In this document: piece after piece, positions 33,191-43,200 of the stretch
Layout of the letters: each line of letters begins with the position of its first letter
Numbering within the stretch: position 1 is the first letter of the stretch
Assembly (NCBI GenBank): GCA_009784985.1
Contig: WQXF01000004.1
Span: forward strand, 1-48,180
Direction: 5' to 3'
Source of the DNA: Clostridia bacterium
GTDB lineage: Bacteria; Bacillota; Clostridia; Christensenellales; Aristaeellaceae
Length of the DNA stretch: 48,180 bases
Translations under genes and position numbers: made by a program
Notes under the pieces: model-generated
Told to the model about the DNA's origin: nothing
Databases searched by the model: none
Seen by the model: only the letters and a program-made list of their open reading frames with translations

Positions 33191-35808
33191 AGTCCACCCT
33201 CCCTCACAAGCCAGCTTTTTGCCCCTACGGTGACGCCCTCGTGCCTGCGCGGGCTATCGGCATGATTGATCCACAGTTGGGCGCCGCTTTCATAGGTTAC
33301 GCGCCGGAGGCCCCCGGGCAGTATCTCGTGATTGGCCATAATGCTGCCGGATACCGGCCCCAGCGCCTCGTTGACTTGCTGATATACCCGGATGGCCGTA
33401 TCCCGCCAGTTGTTATAGGTGGTGCTGTACAGGCGGTTAAGGCCGGTGTACTTTAGGGCGCTGGAGCTTTCCCACGTAAACACAAAGTGGGGCGACGCGC
33501 CATATTCGATCAGCCGCAGAGTGAGGGCCGCCTCATCGTAGGCGTCGCTTAGGTTGATGGGCGGGCCCGCGTAGGGGATGTACCCGTGCAGCAGCATCTG
33601 GTAAAAAGGGATTTCTTCATCTACCATGTACAGGGCGTTGTGGGCTATCGGCACGTTGATTAGTTCATCGCTAAAGGGGAAGGCGTAGGCATTGCCCCCG
33701 GAGATCAGCAACCTGCCGTTGGCTTCGTCCAGGGCGTTTAAGCTGTCCAACACCACCAACTTTGCTTCCTCACGGTTGATGTAGCCGGTGCGTTTCCGGT
33801 CGGAATGCAACACATCGCCTAGGTCGCGTAGGGATACGCCACCCAGGTCATATCGGCCAAACCCACGGTTAAACTGATCCACATGGCGCCGCAGAAAACG
33901 GGGGGAAAGCAGGTTAAACAAAATTTCTATGTATCCCAGGTGGGATGTGTTGTACAGCGTAACCGGGTTCACCTGCCCAAAGGCGGCCACCATGCCGCCC
34001 CCATAATAGCGGGATGTTTCCAGCTGCCAGTTATAGCGTTTGGAGAAGAAGCTAACACGCTGGAACGCCACGTCAGCATATAAGCGCCCACCCTGGGCTT
34101 CGAGCTTATGGGACAGGGCTTCCAGCTCCCTCATGCTACCCAAGGCGCGGATGGGCTGCACCCTGCTGGCCACATCGTGGTAATATCCGCGGTTGAACCA
34201 GCCTTGGTAATTCACCACTTGGTTTTGGACGCCGTTTTCCGCCAGGTCATCCACGATGCGGTGGGCATCGGCATAGGTGGTCATGGGGTTCTGGCCCGCA
34301 TAAGACACGCCCAAAAAGAACTTTTGCCCCATCACGCTGCCCACCAGATCCATGTAAAAGGGGACATCACCCGCCTCGGACTTTGTTTTGAACGTGCCAG
34401 ATTGCTCCAGCTTCTCCCGCACATAACGGGCCATGCCGGCGTACCCGGCGTATTCCGGCGTCAAAAAGCTGTAGCGCACCCGCAGGTAAGCGTCGGTGAT
34501 GTGCTGTTCTACAACGGGCAGCTCGGCCTCGTTGCCCGTGGAACCAAACATGGCCAAAGACGCACTGCCCCGCAACACAAAGGTGGGGTACACATAATTG
34601 TAGGAGTTGAGTTTGCCCGCGATGCTGGCGGTGAGCAACGTCAGGGTCTCGCCGGATTCTACCTCGGCCAGTATGTCGCCCCCGGCTTCCCGGTGGATGC
34701 CAAAGTAGGGGAGGCGGGCCGGTTCGGTATTGCCCAGGGTTACGTAGGTGTCGGCCATGGGATCCAGCCCGTAGATGTACTGCATATAATCCTCGGCATG
34801 GGTTTTCCCGTTGTTAAACCGGATCAGGGAGCCGGAGCCGTTGGGCACCACCATATAACCCCGCTCGTCGCCCCCACCGGCGGCAAAGGAGCGCAACATT
34901 TGGATGCGAAACACCTTGCCTCCGCCCGATTCCGTGATTTCCCTTACCGGGATGGAAACCACCAGGGCGTCATCTTCCAGCCGGTACTCCAGCGGCACGG
35001 TAAAACTTAGGGGCACCGCACCCTCCACCCCCGAGGCGGACATGTCGGCCACAAAGTCCTCTTCGGTATAACCCGCTTCGGTAAAAGAAGCGTTGAGCCT
35101 GCGCAGGGTGGCCTGGCCCCTGCTGCCGTCGTTCAGCTGCAAAAAGCCATCGGCCTCCGTTGAGGGCAGGTAACGCATAAACACGCCGGTTCCGTCGGCG
35201 CCCATCAGGTCGGTGAAGTGCCGCAGGCGTTCTTCGCTGATGTACACGGGCACGATGCCCGTGGGGCTGGCCAAATCGCCAAAAGAGTAAGTGCACCGCA
35301 GGCCATAGGCCAGGGATTCAAACCCAAACTGGCCCAAGGACACGGAAAAATCGTAGGAGTTGTACCGGCCTGGCAAGCGGTTGGCGTCAAAATACTCCAC
35401 GATCAATTGGGACATCAGGATGGATTTGTTTACGCCTCCCGCCACGGGATCACTCATGGCTTCGATAGGATTGGTGTAAGCGATGGCGCCCGTACGTTTG
35501 TCGTACACCGCCACATTGGCGGTCTTTTGATCCACATACAATTTCAATAAATCATTTTCGGCGGCAAGCGCCATGCCGGGCACATCGGGCGTATCCTCGG
35601 GCAGGGGGGCAAAGGGCTGCCCCAACGCCACGGTATAGGGCTCGGGCAACAGGGCCTTAAAATCATCGTGCAGACGGAAATGGAAAAGCTGGTACAACTG
35701 AAAGGCAAGCACACCCAAAAGGGCCGCCCCACATAGGGCCAGCAGGAATTTCTGCGCCGGGCGCAGCCTAAGCCGAGTTTTTTTCTGCCTTACAGTTGTT
35801 TTCATCAT
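33187..35808 (-). CDS. DUF5696 membrane-anchored extracellular protein
   Basis: An 873-residue protein with one N-terminal transmembrane helix (about 20-42) and a large outside part. A beta-rich first half (about 60-440) is followed by a probable TIM-barrel-like half: YQGWFNRGYY, GGRLYADVAFQRV, the YDLGGVSLRDLGD block, ISGGNAYAFPF, and FVFTWESSS. I recognise it as DUF5696, which I recall from sugar-transport loci of Paenibacillus and Clostridia; the barrel half resembles glycoside hydrolase clans but catalytic residues are not established. It lies between the Yip1-like gene (5 bases upstream) and a permease with which it overlaps. A role in polysaccharide handling at the membrane is inferred from context. 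Confidence 0.8.
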   Translation of the reverse strand: MMKTTVRQKKTRLRLRPAQKFLLALCGAALLGVLAFQLYQLFHFRLHDDFKALLPEPYTVALGQPFAPLPEDTPDVPGMALAAENDLLKLYVDQKTANVAVYDKRTGAIAYTNPIEAMSDPVAGGVNKSILMSQLIVEYFDANRLPGRYNSYDFSVSLGQFGFESLAYGLRCTYSFGDLASPTGIVPVYISEERLRHFTDLMGADGTGVFMRYLPSTEADGFLQLNDGSRGQATLRRLNASFTEAGYTEEDFVADMSASGVEGAVPLSFTVPLEYRLEDDALVVSIPVREITESGGGKVFRIQMLRSFAAGGGDERGYMVVPNGSGSLIRFNNGKTHAEDYMQYIYGLDPMADTYVTLGNTEPARLPYFGIHREAGGDILAEVESGETLTLLTASIAGKLNSYNYVYPTFVLRGSASLAMFGSTGNEAELPVVEQHITDAYLRVRYSFLTPEYAGYAGMARYVREKLEQSGTFKTKSEAGDVPFYMDLVGSVMGQKFFLGVSYAGQNPMTTYADAHRIVDDLAENGVQNQVVNYQGWFNRGYYHDVASRVQPIRALGSMRELEALSHKLEAQGGRLYADVAFQRVSFFSKRYNWQLETSRYYGGGMVAAFGQVNPVTLYNTSHLGYIEILFNLLSPRFLRRHVDQFNRGFGRYDLGGVSLRDLGDVLHSDRKRTGYINREEAKLVVLDSLNALDEANGRLLISGGNAYAFPFSDELINVPIAHNALYMVDEEIPFYQMLLHGYIPYAGPPINLSDAYDEAALTLRLIEYGASPHFVFTWESSSALKYTGLNRLYSTTYNNWRDTAIRVYQQVNEALGPVSGSIMANHEILPGGLRRVTYESGAQLWINHADSPRRHEGVTVGAKSWLVREGGL

Positions 35809-35813
35809 ATCTC

Positions 35814-36446
35814 CTAATACCGGAACACAAGCTCGGTGTAGATGCTGTAGCCAAAGATGTAGATTTGGTTGATCAGATCATAGATCAATACCGTAATAAA
35901 GATTAGGATCAGCATCGCGATAAAGGTTAAAAGCAGGGTCACCAATGTTTTGGCCAGGGTGTAGTTGTGCACCGTCATGATACCCATTAGGATCAGCACG
36001 GCGCTCCACGTGATGCCAAAGCCTATGGTAAAGTAATAAAACGCTTCCTCCCCGGCGGCAATAACTTGGGAGAGGGCCGTGGCCGGCAAATACAGGGCGA
36101 GCAGGGGCAGCAGCGCGTACCCGGCCACCGTGATGATATCTTTAAACCGGCCCTCGCCGTTCATCAGGCAGGTCACAGACCAATTGCCCACACAAAACAG
36201 GCCAAAGAGCACAAACACGCCGGACAGCTCCATCAGCGCGTCTATCGAGCGGGGATTGGTGTCGTTTACAATAAAGCTGGCGTAGATCCGGTTGATGGTA
36301 AAACAAAAACTAAACAGCATCACACAGATCAGCGCGATGGGCACACTGCCCCGCTCCCGGTGCCGTATCTCGTAAAAGGCGTCGGCCGGGTGGCTGAGCA
36401 CACGCTTTAGGTAATAAAACTTATCCCGCGAAAAGGCGTTAGTCAC
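35814..36446 (-). CDS. Yip1-like multi-pass membrane protein
   Basis: A 210-residue integral membrane protein with five predicted helices in about residues 35-200 and a short cytoplasmic N-terminus (KRVLSHPADAFYEIRHRERGS), characteristic of the Yip1 family. The GTG start overlaps the end of the NHL gene by eight bases; GGAGGG precedes it. Bacterial Yip1 proteins are of unknown function. It is found here in a tight NHL-Yip1-DUF5696 order, which suggests a membrane complex. Confidence 0.82.
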   Translation of the reverse strand: MTNAFSRDKFYYLKRVLSHPADAFYEIRHRERGSVPIALICVMLFSFCFTINRIYASFIVNDTNPRSIDALMELSGVFVLFGLFCVGNWSVTCLMNGEGRFKDIITVAGYALLPLLALYLPATALSQVIAAGEEAFYYFTIGFGITWSAVLILMGIMTVHNYTLAKTLVTLLLTFIAMLILIFITVLIYDLINQIYIFGYSIYTELVFRY

Positions 36447-37914
36447 CCATCAGCCCTCCTTCCGTGTTGGTTTTGCCCCGCTTTTGGATCTTGGACACGG
36501 CAAACCACGCCCCTGCCAGCAGTGTGACACCGGTGAGCGCGTAGGGCATATTGGAGCGCAGCAACTCGTTGCGGTGGCGCTTAAAGGCTATGGAATAATA
36601 CGTGCGGTTTTTGCCCAGGGCCAGGTACTTCATGGCGTTTACATTGTCGCCCGAGGTTAAGTAGGCCTTGCCGATGCCCACGTTGGCAATCTCTAAGTTC
36701 TCGTTGAGCAGCAGCACTTCCTGCCATTTTTCCACGGCCAGGGCCTCGTCGCCGTCGTAGCGCAGGCCGATGGCCTCGTTGATCAGCGCGCCGTAGCGGG
36801 TGGGCTGGAACGTAATCAACTCGTTGCGGTTGGCATCCAGGGCGATGAGCCGGTCGTCTAGGGCGGCGATGGCCACCGGCTGCCGGAAGGCGCCGGCCTG
36901 GGCACCCAAGCCGCCGAATACGTACAGCAGATTGCCCTCATGATCATAGGTAAAAATACGCCCCCGGCGGGAGTCAAGCAGGGAATAGATGCCCTTGCCC
37001 TGGTATGTCACGTCTATGATGTAGGAGGGCCCGGAGTAGGGGCTGTCGCTGTAGATATTCCACAGGTCGCCGCCCAAGTTCTCGTTTTCGCCGGTGCGGA
37101 TCACATCCTCGCCCTTGGGGTTGAGCCTGCGTACCGCCTGGGTGGCTTGGGGATCGATGTTGGAAGCGTAGATAAACCCGTCTGGGTCCACGTCGATGCC
37201 GGTGAATTCCGTGGGGATAAACAACTGCTGGCGCGACCGCTCTTCCCTGGTGGAGATGGCACGCCACAGGATTTCCCAGGGTGTGATTTGCACTGCAATT
37301 GTGCCAAAAAAGCCCGTAAAATCCCCCTCCGGCACAAACACCATGATGCCCTGGAACATGCCACGGGCGATGGCATACACCCGGTCGGCATAGTCCACGG
37401 CCAGCTTCAGGGGCTTAAACACAAACCCGGCATCCAGCATTTCCGATTGGGGATCGCTGATGATCTTGACCAACTCAACCGGCTCTCCGGCTTCCAGCAC
37501 TACGATGCGCATGTTCTCCGTATCGGCCACGTACAGCTGATTCGAATTGGACACCGCCACCCCGTTGGGTGAATGGAACCGGTCCTCCCGGTCCCCATTT
37601 TGGAAGGAATCGATCACCCGCACAACGCCGGTCAAGTCGTTGCGGAGCACCACGATTCGGTGGTTGCCCGTATCGGCGATGTACACCAGCCCATCCGGCC
37701 CCACGGCCAACCCCTGGGGGCTGGAGAAGGGCCCGATGCCCAGGGCCACGCCGGATATGCTATCCCCAGGCACATAGGGCGCCGGTGTAAACACCACGTT
37801 TTCCCAGTAATCGTATGAGTAGGAGTCGTAGGGCACGATGGTGGCGTGGGCAGTCGGGGCGCATATGAATAGCGCGATACATATCACGATGAACCGTTTC
37901 CATGTTTTCAACAC
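36439..37914 (-). CDS. NHL-repeat beta-propeller protein with C-terminal TM
   Basis: A 491-residue exported protein. Signal peptide (about 1-24, APTAHA) is followed by NHL repeats (SPQGLAVGPDGLVYIADTGNHRIVVL; SPNGVAVSNSNQLYVADTENMRIVVL; FTGIDVDPDGFIYASN), a TPR-like helical stretch (EALAVEKWQEVLLLNENLEIANVGIGKAY) and a transmembrane helix near 462-480 with a positive tail. Topology is therefore a propeller outside, anchored at the C-terminus. NHL propellers bind proteins or sugars; no catalytic site is visible. The GTG start at 37914 has AAAGGAGGGG upstream. Confidence 0.85.
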   Translation of the reverse strand: MLKTWKRFIVICIALFICAPTAHATIVPYDSYSYDYWENVVFTPAPYVPGDSISGVALGIGPFSSPQGLAVGPDGLVYIADTGNHRIVVLRNDLTGVVRVIDSFQNGDREDRFHSPNGVAVSNSNQLYVADTENMRIVVLEAGEPVELVKIISDPQSEMLDAGFVFKPLKLAVDYADRVYAIARGMFQGIMVFVPEGDFTGFFGTIAVQITPWEILWRAISTREERSRQQLFIPTEFTGIDVDPDGFIYASNIDPQATQAVRRLNPKGEDVIRTGENENLGGDLWNIYSDSPYSGPSYIIDVTYQGKGIYSLLDSRRGRIFTYDHEGNLLYVFGGLGAQAGAFRQPVAIAALDDRLIALDANRNELITFQPTRYGALINEAIGLRYDGDEALAVEKWQEVLLLNENLEIANVGIGKAYLTSGDNVNAMKYLALGKNRTYYSIAFKRHRNELLRSNMPYALTGVTLLAGAWFAVSKIQKRGKTNTEGGLMGD

Positions 37915-37934
37915 GTGCCCCTCCTTTAGTTAAA

Positions 37935-38873
37935 CTACTCCTTAATCCCCGAAGTCGTCATCGTCTCTAAAATGCTGGCCTGGCACACCAGGAAAAACGT
38001 AATCGGTATGGCGGCAATGATAAATCCAACCGCTGCCGACGCACCGGCCCGCTGTGCGCCGCCCCGGGTGATGGCCTGCATGGCGAATTGCAGGGGCTTA
38101 AGCTCCTCGCTGCGTAAGAACAAGTAGCCCGTATTGCCCCACAGGGTCTGAAATTGAAAGATGGCCAGGGTGAGCCATGCGGGTTTTACATTGGGCATAA
38201 TGATCCGCCAGAACACGCTGTACTCGGTGGCCCCGTCCAGCCTTGCGGATTCCATCAGGGAGTTGGGTATCTGCTCCATAAATTGCTTCATAAGGTATAG
38301 CCCCATGCCGTAGGCGCAGGCGGGCAGTATCAGCGCCAGGTAGGTGTTGTTGATGCCCAGGTACGAGATGATCATGTAGTTGGGTATTTGGGTTACCGTC
38401 CACGAGAACATCATGGACAGCACCACTGCCGAAAACAGCATATTCCTGCCGGGGAAACGGTGCTTGGCCAGGGGATAGGCCGCCAGGGAGGCGCAGATCA
38501 CATGGCCCACCGTGCCGCAGCCGGTGATGATAATTGTGTTGAGTATGTAGCGGGAGAAGGGCACCCAGGAGTCGTTCATCAAAATAAACAGATCGGTAAA
38601 GTTCTCTAACGTGGGGTTGCGCACGAAAATTTGGGGCGGGAATTGAAAGATTTCGTCCAGGGGTTTCAGGGCGTTGTTAACGATCATCACCAGAGGAAGC
38701 ACCATAAAGATGCCGCAAATAAACATCAGGAAAAACAGCAGGCCGTTGCCCGCAGCTGAGCGGTTTACTTGCTTTTCCCGGCGGAAGGCGCTCTTAAACG
38801 ACCTCCAAAGACTGCGCTTTTGGCTGCGCCGGGGCGGTTTTCTGTGGGCGGACAACGTTGTATTCATCATCAA
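37935..38873 (-). CDS. Sugar ABC transporter permease (MalG type), second system
   Basis: A 312-residue permease with a longer cytoplasmic N-terminus (about 40 residues, basic), six transmembrane segments and loop MESARLDGATEYSVFWRIIMP. It overlaps the upstream permease stop by four bases (ATGA). It forms the second permease pair of the locus. Confidence 0.9.
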   Translation of the reverse strand: MMMNTTLSAHRKPPRRSQKRSLWRSFKSAFRREKQVNRSAAGNGLLFFLMFICGIFMVLPLVMIVNNALKPLDEIFQFPPQIFVRNPTLENFTDLFILMNDSWVPFSRYILNTIIITGCGTVGHVICASLAAYPLAKHRFPGRNMLFSAVVLSMMFSWTVTQIPNYMIISYLGINNTYLALILPACAYGMGLYLMKQFMEQIPNSLMESARLDGATEYSVFWRIIMPNVKPAWLTLAIFQFQTLWGNTGYLFLRSEELKPLQFAMQAITRGGAQRAGASAAVGFIIAAIPITFFLVCQASILETMTTSGIKE

Positions 38874-39784
38874 TCACCCACCCTTTTTAACAGGCGCTGC
38901 ACGACTTTATTCGTGCCCACCATCAGGATAAACAGTATGGTGGCGATGGCCGATGCATAGCCCATGTCAAAGCGTGTGCCTCCCCCGTAGTCCAACAGAT
39001 GGGTTACGATGGTGGAACCCGCGTAGTTGATGGACGGGTTACCCGCCAGTTGCAGCGAGATATCTGCCACGGCAAAGGACAGGGTGATCTGCATCACGGC
39101 CCCGAACATCAGCTGGGGTTTCATGGCGGGCAGGGTTACGAACCACAGTTCCTGCCAGCGGTTGCCTACGCCGTCGATGGCTGCTGCTTCATATAAGTTC
39201 TTGTCTACGGTTTGCAGGCCCGCAATAAAGGCCAGGAAGCCGGTGCCTAGGCTCAGCCATAGCTGTACCACAATCAGCATGGGCAAAATGTACTTTTCGG
39301 TTTTCATCCACAGGGTGGCTTCCTGCATCAGGTCAAAGCGCATCAGCAGGCCATTCAGGTAGCCATAGCGGTCGTCGGAAAGGATAGGGCTCCAAATCAG
39401 ATACGCCTGGCCGGAGATGGACGGCGCATAGAATACCAGCGTTAACAATGCCCGGAGCTTGCCCTTGAATTCATTGATAATCCAGGCAAACAGCAGACAT
39501 AACAAGTAACTCACCGGGCCGGTGATCAGGGCAAAAATCAGCGTATTTTGAAAACCCTGCATAAACAAATCGTCTTCCAATAGGAGGCGGATGTAGTTGC
39601 CCCAGCCCACCCATTGAGGCGTTTCCAACATATTAAAATGCGTAAGGCTCAGCCCCATGGAGGCCAGCACCGGCAGGATGGTGAACAGGAAAAACAGCAC
39701 AAAAAACGGGGCCAGCATGGTATAGGATATTTTGCTTTTTTTGATTTGTGTCCACAGGGGTTCTTTGATTTGTTTTGTCTTCAT
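38870..39784 (-). CDS. Sugar ABC transporter permease (MalF/UgpA type), second system
   Basis: A 304-residue permease with six transmembrane segments and loop YEAAAIDGVGNRWQELWFVTLP. AAAGGAGGAT precedes the ATG. With the gene at 37935 it probably serves the 1004-residue binding protein at 40236, from which it is now separated by a GIY-YIG insertion. Confidence 0.9.
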   Translation of the reverse strand: MKTKQIKEPLWTQIKKSKISYTMLAPFFVLFFLFTILPVLASMGLSLTHFNMLETPQWVGWGNYIRLLLEDDLFMQGFQNTLIFALITGPVSYLLCLLFAWIINEFKGKLRALLTLVFYAPSISGQAYLIWSPILSDDRYGYLNGLLMRFDLMQEATLWMKTEKYILPMLIVVQLWLSLGTGFLAFIAGLQTVDKNLYEAAAIDGVGNRWQELWFVTLPAMKPQLMFGAVMQITLSFAVADISLQLAGNPSINYAGSTIVTHLLDYGGGTRFDMGYASAIATILFILMVGTNKVVQRLLKRVGD

Positions 39785-39845
39785 CAGCCATCCTCCTTTC
39801 TATTACGGTCTTGTGCTCCTGTGGGGGTGAATGCAAGCCGCTTAA

Positions 39846-40223
39846 TCCGTCATTGCGAGCGTAGCGAAGCAATCCAGTTAAAGAATCGAATCATACAAGT
39901 CTTTCCATTCGGGGTTCATGCGCTCAATCAAAGCCATTTTCTTTTTCCTCGAACCACCTTTTATCTGCTTTTCGCGCTCTATAGCTGAAACGATACTACC
40001 GTATACCTCGTAATAACCCAACTTATCGATTCCATATTTCGAGGTGAAACCCTCTCTTAGTTTATGTTTGTGTTCATATACTCGCTTCACTAAATCTGAA
40101 GTGACCCCTGTGTATAGCACTCCATTTCTCTTGTTAAAAAGGATATAGACATAACCGCGTTTTTCGTTACTCATCTGCTCTCGTACCTTTTCTGGATTGC
40201 TTCGCTGCGCTCGCAATGACGGA
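39846..40223. mobile_element. 378-bp element: GIY-YIG gene framed by 32-bp inverted repeats
   Basis: Inverted repeats at 39846-39877 and 40192-40223 (TCCGTCATTGCGAGCG ... CAATCCAG) differ at one position. They frame exactly one gene, the GIY-YIG nuclease. The element sits between a binding-protein gene and its permeases in an otherwise compact operon. The TCATTGCGAGCG-type repeat is widespread in bacterial genomes, as I recall. Confidence 0.7.
39878..40174 (-). CDS. Small GIY-YIG nuclease-like protein
   Basis: A 98-residue single-domain protein of the UvrC/URI (GIY-YIG) fold. GYVYILFNKRNGVLYTGVTSDL carries the GIY- and YIG-equivalent strands, followed by Arg in LVKRVYEHK and Glu in AIEREKQIKG; a basic GGSRKKK segment closes it. 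Members of this small family are present in many genomes in multi-copy form. Start at 40174 is MSNEKRGYVY; the longer frame runs into the inverted repeat. It ends one base after the left inverted repeat, suggesting a mobile cassette. Confidence 0.85.
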   Translation of the reverse strand: MSNEKRGYVYILFNKRNGVLYTGVTSDLVKRVYEHKHKLREGFTSKYGIDKLGYYEVYGSIVSAIEREKQIKGGSRKKKMALIERMNPEWKDLYDSIL

Positions 40224-40235
40224 TGAAGGGGCTGG

Positions 40236-43200
40236 TCACTCCAACGGCAGCCCAAACTCGGCGCGCTTGTGGCGTATCTCGTCGTTGATCAGTATGACTT
40301 TATCTGTTAGCTCTTCCCGGGGCGAGGGCATTTGTTTTGCGCCTGCGGGGCGGTCGGTTACCGGGGTGGTCACAGCGTAAAAAGCATTATTCACATTGCG
40401 GTACGAAAAATACCCGCCGGGCACCTGGGGAATGCCCCTTACGCTTTGGAATTGGGTGCGCAATGCCCTATGATCGGCCACCGACCAGGGCAGCATGTCA
40501 AAAGCTTCTAGATTGGCCGTGGGTACGCGGGCCGAGGAACCCATCAGGCTCTCCATTTCCCGGCCAAAAAGGGTTTGGGTTTCGGCCGAAGTCCACCACT
40601 TCATAAATTCCCAGGCAGCTTCTTTTTTGGTGGACATGTTCATCATTACGCAGGCGCCGGTATTGTTGACCACCGCGCCCGGGCCGGAGGTGGCGCCTGT
40701 GTTGCCGGTCATGGCGCCGCCATAACTGGACACGGTGCGGTTGATGCTGCCGTCTGCCTGCACGGTGCCGGGCACAGGGGCAAAACCCCACATGCCCTTT
40801 AGATCGGGCGCGGATACCTGGAAGTTGTTAAAGGTGGTGTAGTCGGCGATGATGATGGGCGTCTCGCCCGTGCGGAAGCGTTCTTCCACGCTGGTGCCCC
40901 TGTCCAGCTTGTAATCGGTATAAAACTCCGTGTAGATTTTAAAGGCGTTGATGGCCTGCTCGCTGTCCAGGGCCGAACGGGTGGCGTTTTCGTTATAATA
41001 CTCGCCGCCGTTTTGATACAGCAGCATGGCGAATATCTGCTCGCTGGGCAGCATGCCAAACTCCATCATGTTTTTGGCCAGCACCGCCATGGCTATTTTT
41101 ACGTCGTCCCAAGTATCGGGCACTGCCAGATTTAACTCAGATAAAATGTCTTTGCGGAAAAACATCATGGGGAACACCTGGGTTTCGGGCAGCGCGTAGG
41201 TGGCTCCCCCGAATTCAAAGGAGGCCATGGCGCTTTCGTCAAAGCGCTGGCGAACCTGAGGTAGGTCGGGGAACTGGCTCAGATCGGCCACAGCGTTGCG
41301 CAATCCGTAGTTCATGGGCAGTTCGTTGGATACTTGCAGCGCCACATCGGGCCCCTGGCCAGCCAGCGTGGCTTGCAGCAGGGTGCCCATATCCACCAGC
41401 ATCACGTTGACGTTGATGTTGGAGTAAGGGGTAAAGCGCTCATCAATCATCGCCTTGATAATGTTGGCCTGGTCGCGCCCGGAACCGATCCACAAAGTGA
41501 TGGTATCATTATCGGCGGCTTTGGACACATTGCCGATTTGGTTATAATCGATCACGAAGGAATAAAACAGTCGGGACACTTCGTACCAAAATTTGCCGGC
41601 AAATGCGTTGCGTGGAAGCGTGGGTTTTTGATCCGGCGAATAGATTTGAATGGTATCTATTTGCAAGGGCTGGAGCATGGATTCGTTGAGCCAGGTTCCG
41701 CAGGCCCGGACATTGGCTTTAAAGGACTCCAGCACGCGGGAAAAACGTTCGCCATCTTTGATCAGGTCGTTGAGTTGATCCCGCATGGTCACCAGCACCC
41801 GCTCCCGGTCGCTGCGGCGGCCGCCCACCCGGCGTAACTCGTCGATGGTCCAATCCAGTTGATCACGCACAGCGATCAGCTCGGCGTGGAGCTCGGGCAG
41901 GCTTCGTTCGATTTGATAGTCCCGGTGCTTATCCGGCCTGGCGCCGGTCAGTCGGATCACCTTGCGGTAAATCCGGTTCAGGTCATAGATGGAATCCCGC
42001 ACCATGGAGATGATTTCGGAAAACTGCCCCAATACCGCTTCCATCCGCAGGGTGTGGACGACACCAGCCTCCAAATAAAAGCGATAGAACTCACCTTCCA
42101 TACCAGTCATGCCCAGGGTTTCCTGCCGCCAGTCCTGCTCGTACACAAAACCGTAGTCTTCCAGTTCAGAAAAGGGCGTGCGACCGTTGATGGTGATTTT
42201 GCGCGACACATAGGCACCCCTGCGAAAGTTTTGTTTTACGTTGAGCCCAATGTGATAATAACCGCTTTCCGGCACGGTAAAGTCCCACTCGATCCATTGG
42301 CCCGCAAAACGCCAGGGTTCGCCACCGATGGTATTGTTCAGCAATTCCCTGGGGCTGTAGGGTGTTACGGTGGGGGAGGAGGAGTCTTGCTGGGGGTATA
42401 GCATCTGCGACGAGGTGCGGATGGCATTTTGCCCGGCCAGCTCGATGAGTACGCCCGAGGTATCCCGCGCGCCCGCATCATCCCAGGCCGTCAATTGCTG
42501 GGCATAGGGCAGGGCTGGGGGCGCATTGTCCAGGATGATGCGGCGCAACAGCATGGGCTCCCGCAACGAGTGGATGGTGAGGGTGTGAGTGCCTTCGGTT
42601 AGGTACAGGGAGAGTTGCCGGGTTACAAACCCGTCGCTGTCATATAGGTAGCTTTGGATCCAGGCGGGGGATTCCACCATGCCCGGCCTTAAATCATTGC
42701 CCTGGTTGTCTTTGTTCCACACCAGGGGCACATAACCGGGGGTAGTGACCGCCGCGGCCTTGGTATTCTGCCAGATTCGGGGAAACTCGATCAGGGCCAG
42801 TTCCCGGTAGGGCAGGGCGCCGTTTAGCAAAAAACAACGCTGTATTTCCGCACCCTTGCCCTCAATGGGGTAATACAGGATGGAAAGATCATAGTACCCG
42901 GTTTCTTCTATCAACAATTCGTATTCGATCAGGGCATTTTCCGCGGTGAGGACAGCTTCGCCGTCCATGCCCTCAAAATTCGAATATATAAGGGGCGCCC
43001 CGTCTTCATCTTCCACCATGTAGCGCGTGTAGTCCATGGCGTCTACGGTGTAAGTAATGTCAGGGCGATGGGGGGTATGGGCGTCCATATAGGCCCTGAA
43101 GGTGGGGATGGAATCGTTGATGGAGTAGGCCCAAAGGATATCGTCGATGTCTGTGCGGGCCAGGGGTTGATCCGCTGATGCAGGCAGTGCCGAGAGCGCA

